From the NCBI GenBank assembly GCA_030042795.1, contig JASHYZ010000255.1:1-10785 (forward strand): a stretch of 10,785 bases of DNA, given 5' to 3'. The DNA comes from Terriglobia bacterium. GTDB taxonomy: Bacteria > Acidobacteriota > Terriglobia > UBA7540. The notes beneath the pieces were generated by a model. That model was not told the DNA's origin. It ran no database searches and saw only the letters and a list, made by a program, of their open reading frames with translations. Shown here in pieces: positions 1-7,535 of the stretch; position 1 is the stretch's first letter, and each line of letters starts with the position of its first letter. The translations under genes were made by a program, and so were the position numbers.

Positions 1-480
1 GCAGGCAGCGTTTTGGCGCTGGCAGCCGCGACACGCATGCCCGGACTTGTAGCGGCCTTCCTGGCGGGCATGGTCCAGGAACACGAACGGGCTGCCGGAG
101 GATGGCAGGCCGAATGGCTAATCGTGTCTGACGCAATTGAGACCACCGGGAGCGCCCTGGCCGCCATCGCCGGCGCTATCGACGGGCTGACGATTTATCC
201 TGACCGCATGCGTGCGAATCTTGAGGCCACTCGCGGCGTGATCTTTGCTGAGAAGGTCCGCATGCTGCTGCAGCCACAGCTTGGACGCGAGACTGCGGAG
301 AATCTCCTGTCGGATGCGGTACGAGAGGCGCTGGAGAGTCGACGATCCTTCCGTGAGATCTTGCGAGGCCGGCCACAGATCGCCTCGCTACTCACGGTCG
401 AACAATTGGACAACATCGACTGCTCTGAGGACTACCTCGGCGAAGCGGAAGAGTTTCGCAAAAGGCTGCTGAAGGGCTGA
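1..480 (+). CDS. pcaB: 3-carboxy-cis,cis-muconate cycloisomerase, C-terminal part (5' end outside window)
   Basis: Partial gene of the fumarase/aspartase/adenylosuccinate lyase superfamily. The frame is open from base 1, so the true start is upstream; the TTG at 13 is an internal codon. The visible 159 residues are the end of the enzyme: a helical segment with the run MVQEHERAAGGWQAEW (about residues 25-40), typical of PcaB and close relatives, then the small helical C-terminal domain ending FRKRLLKG. The superfamily signature loop (GSSxMPxKxNP) would lie before the window, so active-site residues cannot be checked. PcaB converts 3-carboxy-cis,cis-muconate to 4-carboxymuconolactone in the cytoplasm, in the protocatechuate branch of the beta-ketoadipate pathway. 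The next gene starts 10 nt after the stop and supplies the following two reactions, which strongly favours PcaB over adenylosuccinate lyase. Confidence 0.88.
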   Translation, partial: AGSVLALAAATRMPGLVAAFLAGMVQEHERAAGGWQAEWLIVSDAIETTGSALAAIAGAIDGLTIYPDRMRANLEATRGVIFAEKVRMLLQPQLGRETAENLLSDAVREALESRRSFREILRGRPQIASLLTVEQLDNIDCSEDYLGEAEEFRKRLLKG

Positions 481-490
481 GGATGGTGCA

Positions 491-1642
491 ATGCCCCTAA
501 TCCACGCTGGCGGCCTGCGCCAGTATTACCGAATCGATGGCAATGACGATAGGCCCGTGTTGATTCTCTTGCATTCGCTGGGCTGCGATCACACGCAATG
601 GGATGAGCAAGCGGCCGATTTACAGTCACGCTTCCGCGTGCTGCGATACGATCTGCGAGGTCATGGCGCCACGGATGCACCTGCTGGCGATTACACCATC
701 GAAATGCTGGCGCGGGACGCGCTCACCCTTGCCGACGGCCTCGGCATCGAGCGCTTCGCACTTTGTGGGCTCTCGCTCGGCGGCATCATCGCACAGTGGC
801 TTGCTGCGCGGGTGCCGGAGCGAGTTGCCCACGTCGTCTTGGCGAACACGTCGTCACGTTATCCCGATCCAACTCCCATGGAGACTCGCAGGCGAACCGT
901 GCTGGGGCATGGGATGACCGCGGTCGAGGATACGGTAATGCAGCGATTCTTCACCCCTGAAAGCCTGGCTGCCAATCCTCCCGCGGTGGCCAAGATCCAC
1001 CGGGTGCTGCTCAGCACTGATCCCCTCGGCTATGCAGGCTGCTGCGCCGCGATTCGAGACATGAATCAGACTTCGATGCTGGCCGCGATCCGCGCGCCCG
1101 CGCTGATCGTGATTGGCGATCGTGACGTGTCTACACCATGGCAGGGCCATGGAGATGTTTTGGCCGGCGGGATTCCCCACGCGCGAGTAGAACATCTTCC
1201 CACCGCTCATCTCTCGAATGTGGAACGGCCGCGATCATTCAGCGCGTTGCTGACACGCTTTCTGATCGCCTCGCCGGATGACCCACTCGCCGCCGGCTTT
1301 GAGAAGCGGCGCTCGATCCTGGGCAACGAGTACGTGGACCGAGCGCAGGCGGCCACAAGCGATTTCACTCGCGACTTCCAGGAGCTGATTACACGGTATG
1401 CTTGGGGCGCAATCTGGCAGCGGCCCGGCCTCGACGATCGGACGCGAAGGCTATTGGTGCTGGTCACGGCTGCGGCTCTGGGGCGATGGGAAGAGTTCCG
1501 GCTGCACGTCCGGACAGGCTTGGCGGCTGATCTCGAGCCTTGTGACATCGAGGAGACGCTGCTGCAGACGGCCGTTTACGCCGGCGTTCCGGCCGCTAAC
1601 ACCGCATTTCAGATTGCATCCGAAGAGATCGCAAGGTCCTGA
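491..1642 (+). CDS. pcaL: Fused 3-oxoadipate enol-lactonase / 4-carboxymuconolactone decarboxylase (PcaD-PcaC fusion)
   Basis: Bifunctional cytoplasmic enzyme of 383 residues. Residues 1 to about 258 are an alpha/beta hydrolase: oxyanion region HSLG (28-31), nucleophile elbow GLSLGG with Ser95, acid in IGDRDVSTP (probably Asp212) and catalytic His240 in LPTAHLSNVERP. This half is PcaD, which hydrolyses 3-oxoadipate enol-lactone to 3-oxoadipate. Residues about 268-383 are a CMD domain: WQRPGLDDRTR, ALGRWEEFRLH (His339), ETLLQTAVYAGVPAAN. This is PcaC, which decarboxylates 4-carboxymuconolactone to the enol-lactone. The two halves therefore do consecutive steps after PcaB. Single-function PcaD and PcaC are about 260 and 130 residues, so both domains look complete. 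The ATG at 491 is preceded by a GAGG at 479-482 that overlaps the pcaB stop, indicating operon expression. Fusions of this type are known as PcaL. Confidence 0.92.
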   Translation: MPLIHAGGLRQYYRIDGNDDRPVLILLHSLGCDHTQWDEQAADLQSRFRVLRYDLRGHGATDAPAGDYTIEMLARDALTLADGLGIERFALCGLSLGGIIAQWLAARVPERVAHVVLANTSSRYPDPTPMETRRRTVLGHGMTAVEDTVMQRFFTPESLAANPPAVAKIHRVLLSTDPLGYAGCCAAIRDMNQTSMLAAIRAPALIVIGDRDVSTPWQGHGDVLAGGIPHARVEHLPTAHLSNVERPRSFSALLTRFLIASPDDPLAAGFEKRRSILGNEYVDRAQAATSDFTRDFQELITRYAWGAIWQRPGLDDRTRRLLVLVTAAALGRWEEFRLHVRTGLAADLEPCDIEETLLQTAVYAGVPAANTAFQIASEEIARS

Positions 1643-1644
1643 AT

Positions 1645-1776
1645 ATGCAAAGAATCCGTCCGCCAGATGCAACCGGGTTCACCCACCAGGGTCACCTCGC
1701 TTATCACATGCGGCGCATCCTGGGTTCATCGCCCAAGGCGATTCGCGAGCTGCGCCGCCAGGGAGGGGAAACATGA
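1645..1776 (+). CDS. Possible small ORF, 43 codons, unknown function
   Basis: An ATG two bases after the pcaL stop opens a 43-residue frame that ends in TGA at 1774-1776, overlapping the ATG of the next gene as ATGA. An AAGG at 1633-1636 sits 8 nt before the ATG and could be its ribosome site. The product is basic and Arg/His-rich, with a plausible helix in the second half (HMRRILGSSPKAIRELRRQG). No signal peptide or membrane segment is seen and I recognise no family. The exact fit between two genes suggests translational coupling, and its last codons carry the GGAGG used by the downstream gene. It could equally be a chance frame or the remnant of a larger gene. Confidence 0.3.
   Translation: MQRIRPPDATGFTHQGHLAYHMRRILGSSPKAIRELRRQGGET
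1762..1766 (+). promoter_or_regulatory. Ribosome binding site for the PIG-L gene
   Basis: GGAGG with 6 nt to the ATG at 1773. It decides this start over the ATG at 1812, which has no comparable site, and over further upstream in-frame starts that lie within pcaL. Confidence 0.6.
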
Positions 1777-4046
1777 GAATTTCACATCGGCCGTTCGTGC
1801 CCCCGGTTCGGATGCTGACAGAGTTCAAGGAACGCTGCGGCTTCAGCCTCTCGCCGCCCAGCGCTGACCCCTGCCCGTGCAGGGATGGCGTCGCTGGGTT
1901 CAGGGGTTCCAGTCGAAGCGCTGTCATTCCCGCGAAAGCGGGAATCCATCAGCTTTCGCGCCGGGTAAAGCCCCGCGCGTTCCCGGTCTTGCTGAGCATC
2001 TTCGTGGCGATTTTAGCTGGCGCTGCCACGCCCCTGTGGTGTGCAATTTCAATCCAAGGAGCACCGGTCCAGACCGGTTACAACCTGGGCTCTACCGCGG
2101 TTTTTCGCGCCACGGTCAGCGGCCTACCTGACGCCGGCTCTTATGCGGTATTTGCAGACGTACAGTACGCGGGCGGAAGTTCATCGGTTCCGGTGGAGCT
2201 TGCCCGCCAATCGGGCAACGGTTCCGAACGCGTCTACCAGGGTGGTTGGCCTGTTCCCTCCGATGCTGCTACGGGTCTCTATAACGTAACACTGCGCGTT
2301 GAAGATCGATCCCGCCACCAGACGGTAGCCTCACAAACGGTTCCGGCCTTTTTCGCTTACAAGAAGCTGCTGCGGATCACTCACGTCACCCTCGATAAGA
2401 CGTTCTACGCGCCAGGCGAGCGCATCCAGTGCGAAGTGGGCGTCGAGAATCTGACGGGCGAAGACTTGAAGGGCCTGCGTGTGGAATTTTCCAACGAGAA
2501 CTATCCCTGGATCTCCACCTTCTCAGGCCAGGAGAACGCCGCCGGCAGAATGGCCGTGAATCCTTCTTTGGGGCTCGTTGTGCTGCGTAACAGCCTCGAC
2601 GTTCCGGCTCACGGCGAGGTGACGCTGCCCATGCAAGCGGCCGGGGTGGCGGCATTTCTGCAAGGTTCACAGGTCGCCGTAATGGGCGCGGGCGGTCCGG
2701 CACGGCACGATCAGGTAGCCCCGCCCGAAGTTGATCGCTACACCATCGCTGTCTGGAATCATGAGCGCAAGGACCTGCTCGACATGCAGTTCTCAACGCA
2801 AGTGATCGTGCGCGACCCTAGCCGCGTGCTGCCCAAGCCTTACAGCCGCAACTTCACGCACCCTTACAACGATGAAATTGACTTTACCAAGTACCGCGAC
2901 TTTTATCCCCCGGGCTACGTTTCGCCAGCCTTTGCGATCGATCACTCCCGCACCCTGTACCGGCCGGGCGATGATGTGAGCCTAAATGTGACGGGCGCCA
3001 CAAACGCGCTGGAGGCAGGCGAAGGCAAGCCTCACGTCCAGGTCAGCGACAGCGAAGGCACAGTTGTTGCGTCGTCTGACTTGGAGGGCCTTCGTCGATT
3101 CGATTTGCGTGGAATCGAAATTCGGCATGCCTGGTCCATTCCCGCCTCGGCGAAGCCCGGCGTTTACACCCTGACGCTTTCGCTAGCTGGTCCTAAGCCC
3201 AATGCTCTGGCTTCAACTGAACTGGAACTCGCCGTAAACAAACTACCGTCTTCGCTCATGGTCTTTTGCCCGCACGAAGATGACGAGCATCCCTTCGCCG
3301 GACTGATGCGCGCTATGGTAGAGGCGGGACTTCCCGTACACGTCGTCTTCTATACCGGCGGTGACGTGGGCGAATGCGAGCGCTACTTTGACGGCCACCC
3401 CTGCGATCCCGTCCGGGCGCGCGAGTTCGGCACAGTGCGGATGGAAGAGTCCACCGAGGCGCTCGAGCACATCGGGGTTAAGCGAGATCAGGTAACCTTT
3501 CTCGGCCTGCCGGATGGTGGCTCTGGCGAAATCTGGTTCAATCACATTCATGCAGCGAATCCGTTTCTCTCAATTTACCTGGCTGTCGATCACTCGCCGT
3601 ACGAGCACGTTTATGAACCGAACCTGCCCTACGCGCGCGACTCGGTGATCGAGGCCGTCAAGCGGTTGATCACGCAGTTTCATCCGGCGATGATTGCCGC
3701 GTCACACCCCGACGAGCGCCACGTGGATCATCGTACCGCCAACTGGTTCACCATGAAGGCGTGCCAGGAACTCGCCAAACAAAATCAGATCGACCCCAAC
3801 ACGGTATTTCTGGCCGATCAGGCCTACGGCTCCGGAGGCTACAAGCCTGCGCCTTACCGTTATGAAAAATACGTGGTCTACCTGAGTGGTGAAGTCTCGG
3901 CCCTCAAACAGGAAATGGGCTGGATTTACCAGTCCCAGGACGGCAACCTCGATGAAGGCTCCAGAAAAACGTTCAAGGAACTGCCGCGAGAGGAACTGCA
4001 TTTCCGCATCCTCGATTGGCAGCAGCACGAGGGCTGGAATGAGTAA
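1773..4046 (+). CDS. Secreted multi-domain PIG-L family (LmbE-like) deacetylase
   Basis: Protein of 757 residues from this start. The C-terminal part (about 496-700) is a PIG-L/LmbE deacetylase domain: first zinc motif CPHEDDEH (His501, Asp503, Asp504), then HPDERHVDH (645-653) with the second set of metal/catalytic residues. The family removes N-acetyl groups from GlcNAc-type substrates; the substrate here is unknown. Before it lie beta-rich regions that look like immunoglobulin/CARDB or macroglobulin-type sandwiches: about 92-195, 197-345 and 386-492 (LYRPGDDV, KPGVYTLTLSL). A basic stretch RRVKPR and hydrophobic core (about 69-91) form a signal peptide or N-terminal anchor, so the protein is probably exported. 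The ATG at 1773 has a good GGAGG (1762-1766). The frame stays open upstream into pcaL, but that part is a shadow. Residues 1-66 are Arg/Pro/Ser/Cys-rich and contain a translated dispersed repeat (VIPAKAGIH, 51-59), so the real N terminus is uncertain. Confidence 0.8.
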   Translation: MRISHRPFVPPVRMLTEFKERCGFSLSPPSADPCPCRDGVAGFRGSSRSAVIPAKAGIHQLSRRVKPRAFPVLLSIFVAILAGAATPLWCAISIQGAPVQTGYNLGSTAVFRATVSGLPDAGSYAVFADVQYAGGSSSVPVELARQSGNGSERVYQGGWPVPSDAATGLYNVTLRVEDRSRHQTVASQTVPAFFAYKKLLRITHVTLDKTFYAPGERIQCEVGVENLTGEDLKGLRVEFSNENYPWISTFSGQENAAGRMAVNPSLGLVVLRNSLDVPAHGEVTLPMQAAGVAAFLQGSQVAVMGAGGPARHDQVAPPEVDRYTIAVWNHERKDLLDMQFSTQVIVRDPSRVLPKPYSRNFTHPYNDEIDFTKYRDFYPPGYVSPAFAIDHSRTLYRPGDDVSLNVTGATNALEAGEGKPHVQVSDSEGTVVASSDLEGLRRFDLRGIEIRHAWSIPASAKPGVYTLTLSLAGPKPNALASTELELAVNKLPSSLMVFCPHEDDEHPFAGLMRAMVEAGLPVHVVFYTGGDVGECERYFDGHPCDPVRAREFGTVRMEESTEALEHIGVKRDQVTFLGLPDGGSGEIWFNHIHAANPFLSIYLAVDHSPYEHVYEPNLPYARDSVIEAVKRLITQFHPAMIAASHPDERHVDHRTANWFTMKACQELAKQNQIDPNTVFLADQAYGSGGYKPAPYRYEKYVVYLSGEVSALKQEMGWIYQSQDGNLDEGSRKTFKELPREELHFRILDWQQHEGWNE
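1869..1884. repeat. Short perfect hairpin in the 5' region of the PIG-L gene
   Basis: CCCTGC (1869-1874), a 4-nt loop and GCAGGG (1879-1884) form a perfect 6-bp stem. It lies about 40 bp before the dispersed repeat at 1923, in the stretch whose translation looks non-coding, and supports the idea that this segment was originally intergenic. Confidence 0.4.
1923..1949 (+). repeat. Dispersed palindromic repeat (single arm) inside the PIG-L reading frame
   Basis: A 27-nt sequence identical to 10664-10690. Its core ATTCCCGCGAAAGCGGGAAT (1926-1945) is a perfect palindrome: 8-bp arms around a 4-nt GAAA loop. In the PIG-L frame it translates to VIPAKAGIH. A 9-nt match to the opposite arm (GCTTTCGCG, 1952-1960) follows directly, so this may be a degraded copy of the two-armed element at 10660-10756. 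Confidence 0.85.
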
Positions 4047-4174
4047 ACTTTCTCAGTTTGCTGAAGGAAGCTTCTGGCACCACGTCGTCCCGACGCCGGG
4101 CACTACGAAGCGGAGGAGACTCGTTCCGAAGTCAGAAGGACTTAATTTAAGAGGCTGTTGAAACTAGCCCAAGC

Positions 4175-4259
4175 TGTCATTCCGAGAAGCCCAAGGCGAC
4201 GAGGAATCGCACTTTGCTTTGGTTTGAGAGCGAAATTCCTCGACCCGCTCGCAGTGACA
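4175..4259. repeat. Imperfect inverted-repeat element (MITE-like), intergenic
   Basis: The two ends are complementary with mismatches and an 8-nt length difference: TGTCATTCCGAG...CGAGGAAT on the left, and on the right AATTCCTCG...CTCGCAGTGACA, whose reverse complement reads TGTCACTGCGAG...CGAGGAAT. The pattern of TGTCATTCCGAG ends and an inner GAGGAAT is what I know from abundant short repeats in acidobacterial intergenic DNA. It carries no coding capacity. It could fold into a long hairpin and might act as a transcription barrier after the PIG-L gene. Confidence 0.55.
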
Positions 4260-4270
4260 TCGTACTTTGG

Positions 4271-4295
4271 CTATTCATACCGTAGCGTCACCATG
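4271..4295 (-). pseudogene. Relic of the 3' end of an ADOP permease gene
   Basis: Read on the - strand, this segment encodes MVTLRYE followed by a stop. The intact permease at 7536-9968 ends MVALRYE and stop. Over 25 bases (compare 7536-7560) there are only three differences: two silent, one changing Ala to Thr. Upstream on the - strand the frame does not continue as a recognisable permease (it reads KRWG before the Met). The likely explanation is the leftover of a lost or recombined permease copy next to a repeat element; chance similarity cannot be excluded at this length. Confidence 0.4.
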
Positions 4296-4307
4296 CCCCA
4301 CCGCTTG

Positions 4308-4316
4308 TGTTATATT
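4308..4316 (+). promoter_or_regulatory. Extended -10 promoter for the kinase gene
   Basis: TGTTATATT fits the extended -10 pattern (TG, one base, TATATT at 4311-4316). No convincing -35 box is seen 17 bp upstream, which extended -10 promoters can tolerate. It sits 38 bp before the TTG start, leaving a leader of about 30 nt. The same pattern, one base different, precedes the tRNA gene at 10277-10285. Confidence 0.4.
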
Positions 4317-4353
4317 TCGTTCAGATCAGGCACATAAGAAGACACGGCTCTAG

Positions 4354-7344
4354 TTGCTAGATACGACCATTTCTCATTACCGGATCGTACAGAAGTTGGG
4401 TGGCGGCGGGATGGGTGTGGTGTATGAAGCCGAAGATGTGCGCCTGGGGCGGCGCGTAGCCCTGAAGTTCCTGCCGGAAGAGCTGGCGCGTAATCCGCTA
4501 GCGCGGGAACGGTTCCAACGCGAAGCGCGGACGGCCTCGGCGCTAAACCATCCCGGCATCTGCATCCTTTACGACATCGGAGAGGACCAAGGCCGGCCCT
4601 TCTTGGTGATGGAACGGCTGGAAGGCGAGACGCTCAAGGAGCGCACTGCCGGCGGGCCGCTGCCGCTGGAACAGATCCTAGATCTGGCGGTTCAGATCGC
4701 GGCTGCCTTGGAGGCAGCACATGCGAAAGGCATCGTCCACCGTGACATCAAGCCAGCCAACATCTTCATCACCAGGCGCGGCGAAGCGCTGCAGGCAAAA
4801 ATTCTCGATTTCGGCTTGGCCAAGCTGACAGGCATCGAGGTTGGGAACGCTCGGCTCGGAAAGGCTCCTGTGACCGCCAGCCACGACGGCCCCACTTTTT
4901 CTATTGATCCGAATCAGCTCACCAGCCCTGGTTCTGCGATGGGCACCATCGCTTATATGTCGCCCGAGCAGGCGCGGGGCGAAGAACTGGATGCCCGCAC
5001 TGACCTGTTCAGCTTCGGCGCCGTCTTGTACGAGATGGTGACTGGAAGGCAGGCCTTTTATGGGACCACCTCGGCGGTAATCTTTGACGCCATTCTGAAC
5101 CGGCCGCCCTCCCCGGTTGTCAGCCTGAATCCACAAGTGCCGTCGGCGCTCGAGCAAATCATCGGTAAGGCGCTCGAGCGGGATCGCAGGCAGCGCTACC
5201 AGTCGGCGGCTGAGATGCTGGCAGCCTTGAAGGGTGTTGCGCCAGTCTCTGACCGCCACTCGCTGGCTGAAAAGCCGCTGCAGCAAGGCAAACCGCGACC
5301 CGCGTCGCGCCGACGGGCGGCTGTAATAACCCTGGCGTTGGTTGCGTTGCTGATAGCGGTGGCGGGCGGCTTGGCCCTCATCCATTTCGGCATCCACTCC
5401 CGGCGCGCTTCCGGCCTCACTGAGAAAGACACCATCATTCTCTCCGATTTCACCAACACTACCGGCGATCCGGTATTTGACCACACCCTGCGCCAGGGTC
5501 TCTCAGCCCAACTGGAGCAATCGCCGTTTCTCAATCTGTTGTCGGACCAGCGCATCGCCCAGACCTTGGGTCTGATGGCGCAACCTAAGGACGCACGGCT
5601 CACCCAGGAACTCGCGCGTGAGGTCTGTTTGCGCACGGGCGGTGCGGCCACCATCGAGGGTTCGATCGCAAGCCTCGGTACTGAGTACGTCCTCAGCCTC
5701 CAGTCCGTGAACTGTCACACCGGCGACCTGTTGGGCGCAGAGCAGGTAACAGCAAGTGGTAAGGAGCAGGTGTTGAGGGCGCTCGGTGAGGCGGCAACGC
5801 GATTGCGCAGCAGGCTAGGTGAATCGCTCGCCTCTGTGCAGAAATTTGATGCGCCGCCGGAAAACGTCACTACGCCGTCTCTCGAAGCCTTGCACGCTTA
5901 CAGCCTGGGGTACGAGGAGCAGTTTGCGAAAGAGGACTTCGCGGCCGCGATTCCGTTATTTCAGCATGCGATCAGCCTTGACCCGAACTTTGCCATGGCT
6001 TGGGCATTGCTCGGACAGAATTACGCCAATCTGAGCAAAATGACGCTTGCCGCGGACACGATGCGGAAGGCGTTCGATCTACGCGACCGGGTGAGCGAGC
6101 GGGAAAAGCTTTACATTGCCTCGCACTATGAGACCTATGTTACAGGAGACCTCGATGCAGCCCGGAGGATTTATGAGTTATGGCTCGAGACCTACCCACG
6201 CGACGAGACGGCGCTCACGGATCTGTGCGTTATCTACACGAGCGTCGGCCAGTACGAGAAAGCGCTAACCGACTATCAAGAAGTTTTGAAGCTCAACCCC
6301 GGAAGCGGTCTCATTTACGGAAACCTTGTGGAGGTATACGTATACTTGAACCGGCTCGATGAGGCAAAAGCCCTGGCGCGGGAAGCGCAGGCGCGCAATC
6401 TGGACGCTCCGTACATTCATGCAAATCTCTACCTGGTTGATTTCCTGCAACATGATTCGGCAGGGATGGAGCGTGAGGCCACTCAACTCATGAGCAAGCC
6501 CGAAGACGCGGAGGGTATGCTCGCCAGCGAATCAGACACTGCCACCGATGCGGGACAGTTCGCGAAGGCGCGGGAGTTGACTGCCCAGGCGGTGAACGCC
6601 GCCAGGCGCGCTGGTGACCAGGAGAGCGCGGCGAGCTACGATGCGGAAGCCGCAGTGCGCGAATGCCTGGTGGGCAACCCGGGTTTGGCAAGACAGCAAG
6701 CCCTGGCTGCGCTTACGCTCTCAAATGGCGTCGATGTGGAGGCGATTTCGGCGATTGCGTTGGGATTGGTCGGCGAATCGGCTCAAGCGGCGAGGATCGA
6801 GAACAGCCTCGCGCAGCGTTTCCCGAAAGACACCATCGTGCAATCCCAGTACCTCCCAATGATCCGTGCCGCGACTGACCTCGGGAGTAGCAGTGCTGCC
6901 AACAGTGCCGGCCAAGCCATCGATGCGCTGGCGGCCGCCGAGCCCTATGAGTTGGGGATCAGCGGCCGGAGCCTGAGTTTCTACCTTTACCCGGCTTACC
7001 TGCGCGGTGAAGCCTACCTGGCGGCGCACCAGGGCGCTGCCGCGGCCGCTGAATTTCAGAAGATTCTCGACCACCCCGGTCTTGTCGTGAATGAGCCCAT
7101 TGGTTCGTTGGCGCACCTCGGCCTGGCGCGTGCTTACGCCCTCCAAGCAGGCGTTGATGTGATATCCGGCCACGGTCGCGTGGCCAGGCTTTTCAAGTCG
7201 CTTAGCCATCACAAGGCACCGCCCTCCGATGCTCTGGCCACAGCTCGCACGGATTACCAGGATTTTCTTGCCTTGTGGAAAGATGCTGATCCCGATGTGC
7301 CAATTCTGAAGCAAGCCAAGATGGAATACGGAGAGCTCCATTAG
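4354..7344 (+). CDS. Membrane Ser/Thr protein kinase with TPR sensor/scaffold domain
   Basis: Hanks-type (PknB-like) kinase of 996 residues, starting at TTG immediately after an in-frame stop (4351-4353); the start [19 protein letters not shown] is as usual for the family. Kinase domain about 9-290: glycine loop LGGGGMG (15-21), VALK with Lys38, HRDIKPAN with catalytic Asp131 and Asn136, DFG (152-154), [10 protein letters not shown] (197-206). All key residues are present, so it should be active. A basic juxtamembrane stretch (313-321) leads to one membrane helix (about 322-346), placing the C-terminal part outside the cytoplasm. That part has the conserved [16 protein letters not shown] block (364-379) and TPR-like helical repeats from about 515 to the end, closing with [20 protein letters not shown]. 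About 25 residues (933-958) interrupt the last TPR compared with my memory of homologues, and contain a DNA hairpin. The substrate is unknown. Confidence 0.9.
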   Translation: MLDTTISHYRIVQKLGGGGMGVVYEAEDVRLGRRVALKFLPEELARNPLARERFQREARTASALNHPGICILYDIGEDQGRPFLVMERLEGETLKERTAGGPLPLEQILDLAVQIAAALEAAHAKGIVHRDIKPANIFITRRGEALQAKILDFGLAKLTGIEVGNARLGKAPVTASHDGPTFSIDPNQLTSPGSAMGTIAYMSPEQARGEELDARTDLFSFGAVLYEMVTGRQAFYGTTSAVIFDAILNRPPSPVVSLNPQVPSALEQIIGKALERDRRQRYQSAAEMLAALKGVAPVSDRHSLAEKPLQQGKPRPASRRRAAVITLALVALLIAVAGGLALIHFGIHSRRASGLTEKDTIILSDFTNTTGDPVFDHTLRQGLSAQLEQSPFLNLLSDQRIAQTLGLMAQPKDARLTQELAREVCLRTGGAATIEGSIASLGTEYVLSLQSVNCHTGDLLGAEQVTASGKEQVLRALGEAATRLRSRLGESLASVQKFDAPPENVTTPSLEALHAYSLGYEEQFAKEDFAAAIPLFQHAISLDPNFAMAWALLGQNYANLSKMTLAADTMRKAFDLRDRVSEREKLYIASHYETYVTGDLDAARRIYELWLETYPRDETALTDLCVIYTSVGQYEKALTDYQEVLKLNPGSGLIYGNLVEVYVYLNRLDEAKALAREAQARNLDAPYIHANLYLVDFLQHDSAGMEREATQLMSKPEDAEGMLASESDTATDAGQFAKARELTAQAVNAARRAGDQESAASYDAEAAVRECLVGNPGLARQQALAALTLSNGVDVEAISAIALGLVGESAQAARIENSLAQRFPKDTIVQSQYLPMIRAATDLGSSSAANSAGQAIDALAAAEPYELGISGRSLSFYLYPAYLRGEAYLAAHQGAAAAAEFQKILDHPGLVVNEPIGSLAHLGLARAYALQAGVDVISGHGRVARLFKSLSHHKAPPSDALATARTDYQDFLALWKDADPDVPILKQAKMEYGELH
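7168..7185. repeat. Perfect hairpin inside the kinase gene
   Basis: GGCCACG (7168-7174), loop GTCG, CGTGGCC (7179-7185): a perfect 7-bp stem. It lies within the segment encoding residues about 933-958, which seems to be extra relative to related kinases. Confidence 0.5.
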
Positions 7345-7356
7345 CCCCACGCGTGA

Positions 7357-7381
7357 GTCCTGGTCGCGGCGCCTCCAGGAC
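7357..7381. terminator. Hairpin after the kinase gene, possible terminator
   Basis: GTCCTGG (7357-7363) and CCAGGAC (7375-7381) form a perfect 7-bp stem with an 11-nt loop, 12 nt after the kinase stop. There is no T-run, so it is not a classical intrinsic terminator. The position between convergent genes makes a stabilising or bidirectional stop role plausible. A weaker 5-bp hairpin (7507-7511 with 7519-7523) lies just beyond the permease stop. Confidence 0.3.
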
Positions 7382-7535
7382 CGCCGGCCGGAAGTTCGTT
7401 CGCACCGTCCCGCACTTGTAACCCACGCCGCCCAAGATTACAACCAGGAAGTGCGCCGTTCATGCTGGCTGCTCCACGCGATATCCTGCTTGTCATTTAC
7501 GCCAGGGTGACGCTGCAGGTCACTCCGCTCAACTG

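Noticed and set aside
1398..1772. Upstream extension of the PIG-L frame, open back into pcaL
   Set aside because: It overlaps the conserved PcaC domain in another frame and has no ribosome site or recognisable content; the ATG at 1773 has a good site.
4045..4059. AAACT/AGTTT hairpin at the PIG-L stop as a terminator
   Set aside because: The stem is only 5 bp of weak pairs and no T-run follows.
4678..5484. 268-codon - strand frame opposite the kinase domain
   Set aside because: It lies opposite invariant kinase motifs and shows no protein family features of its own.
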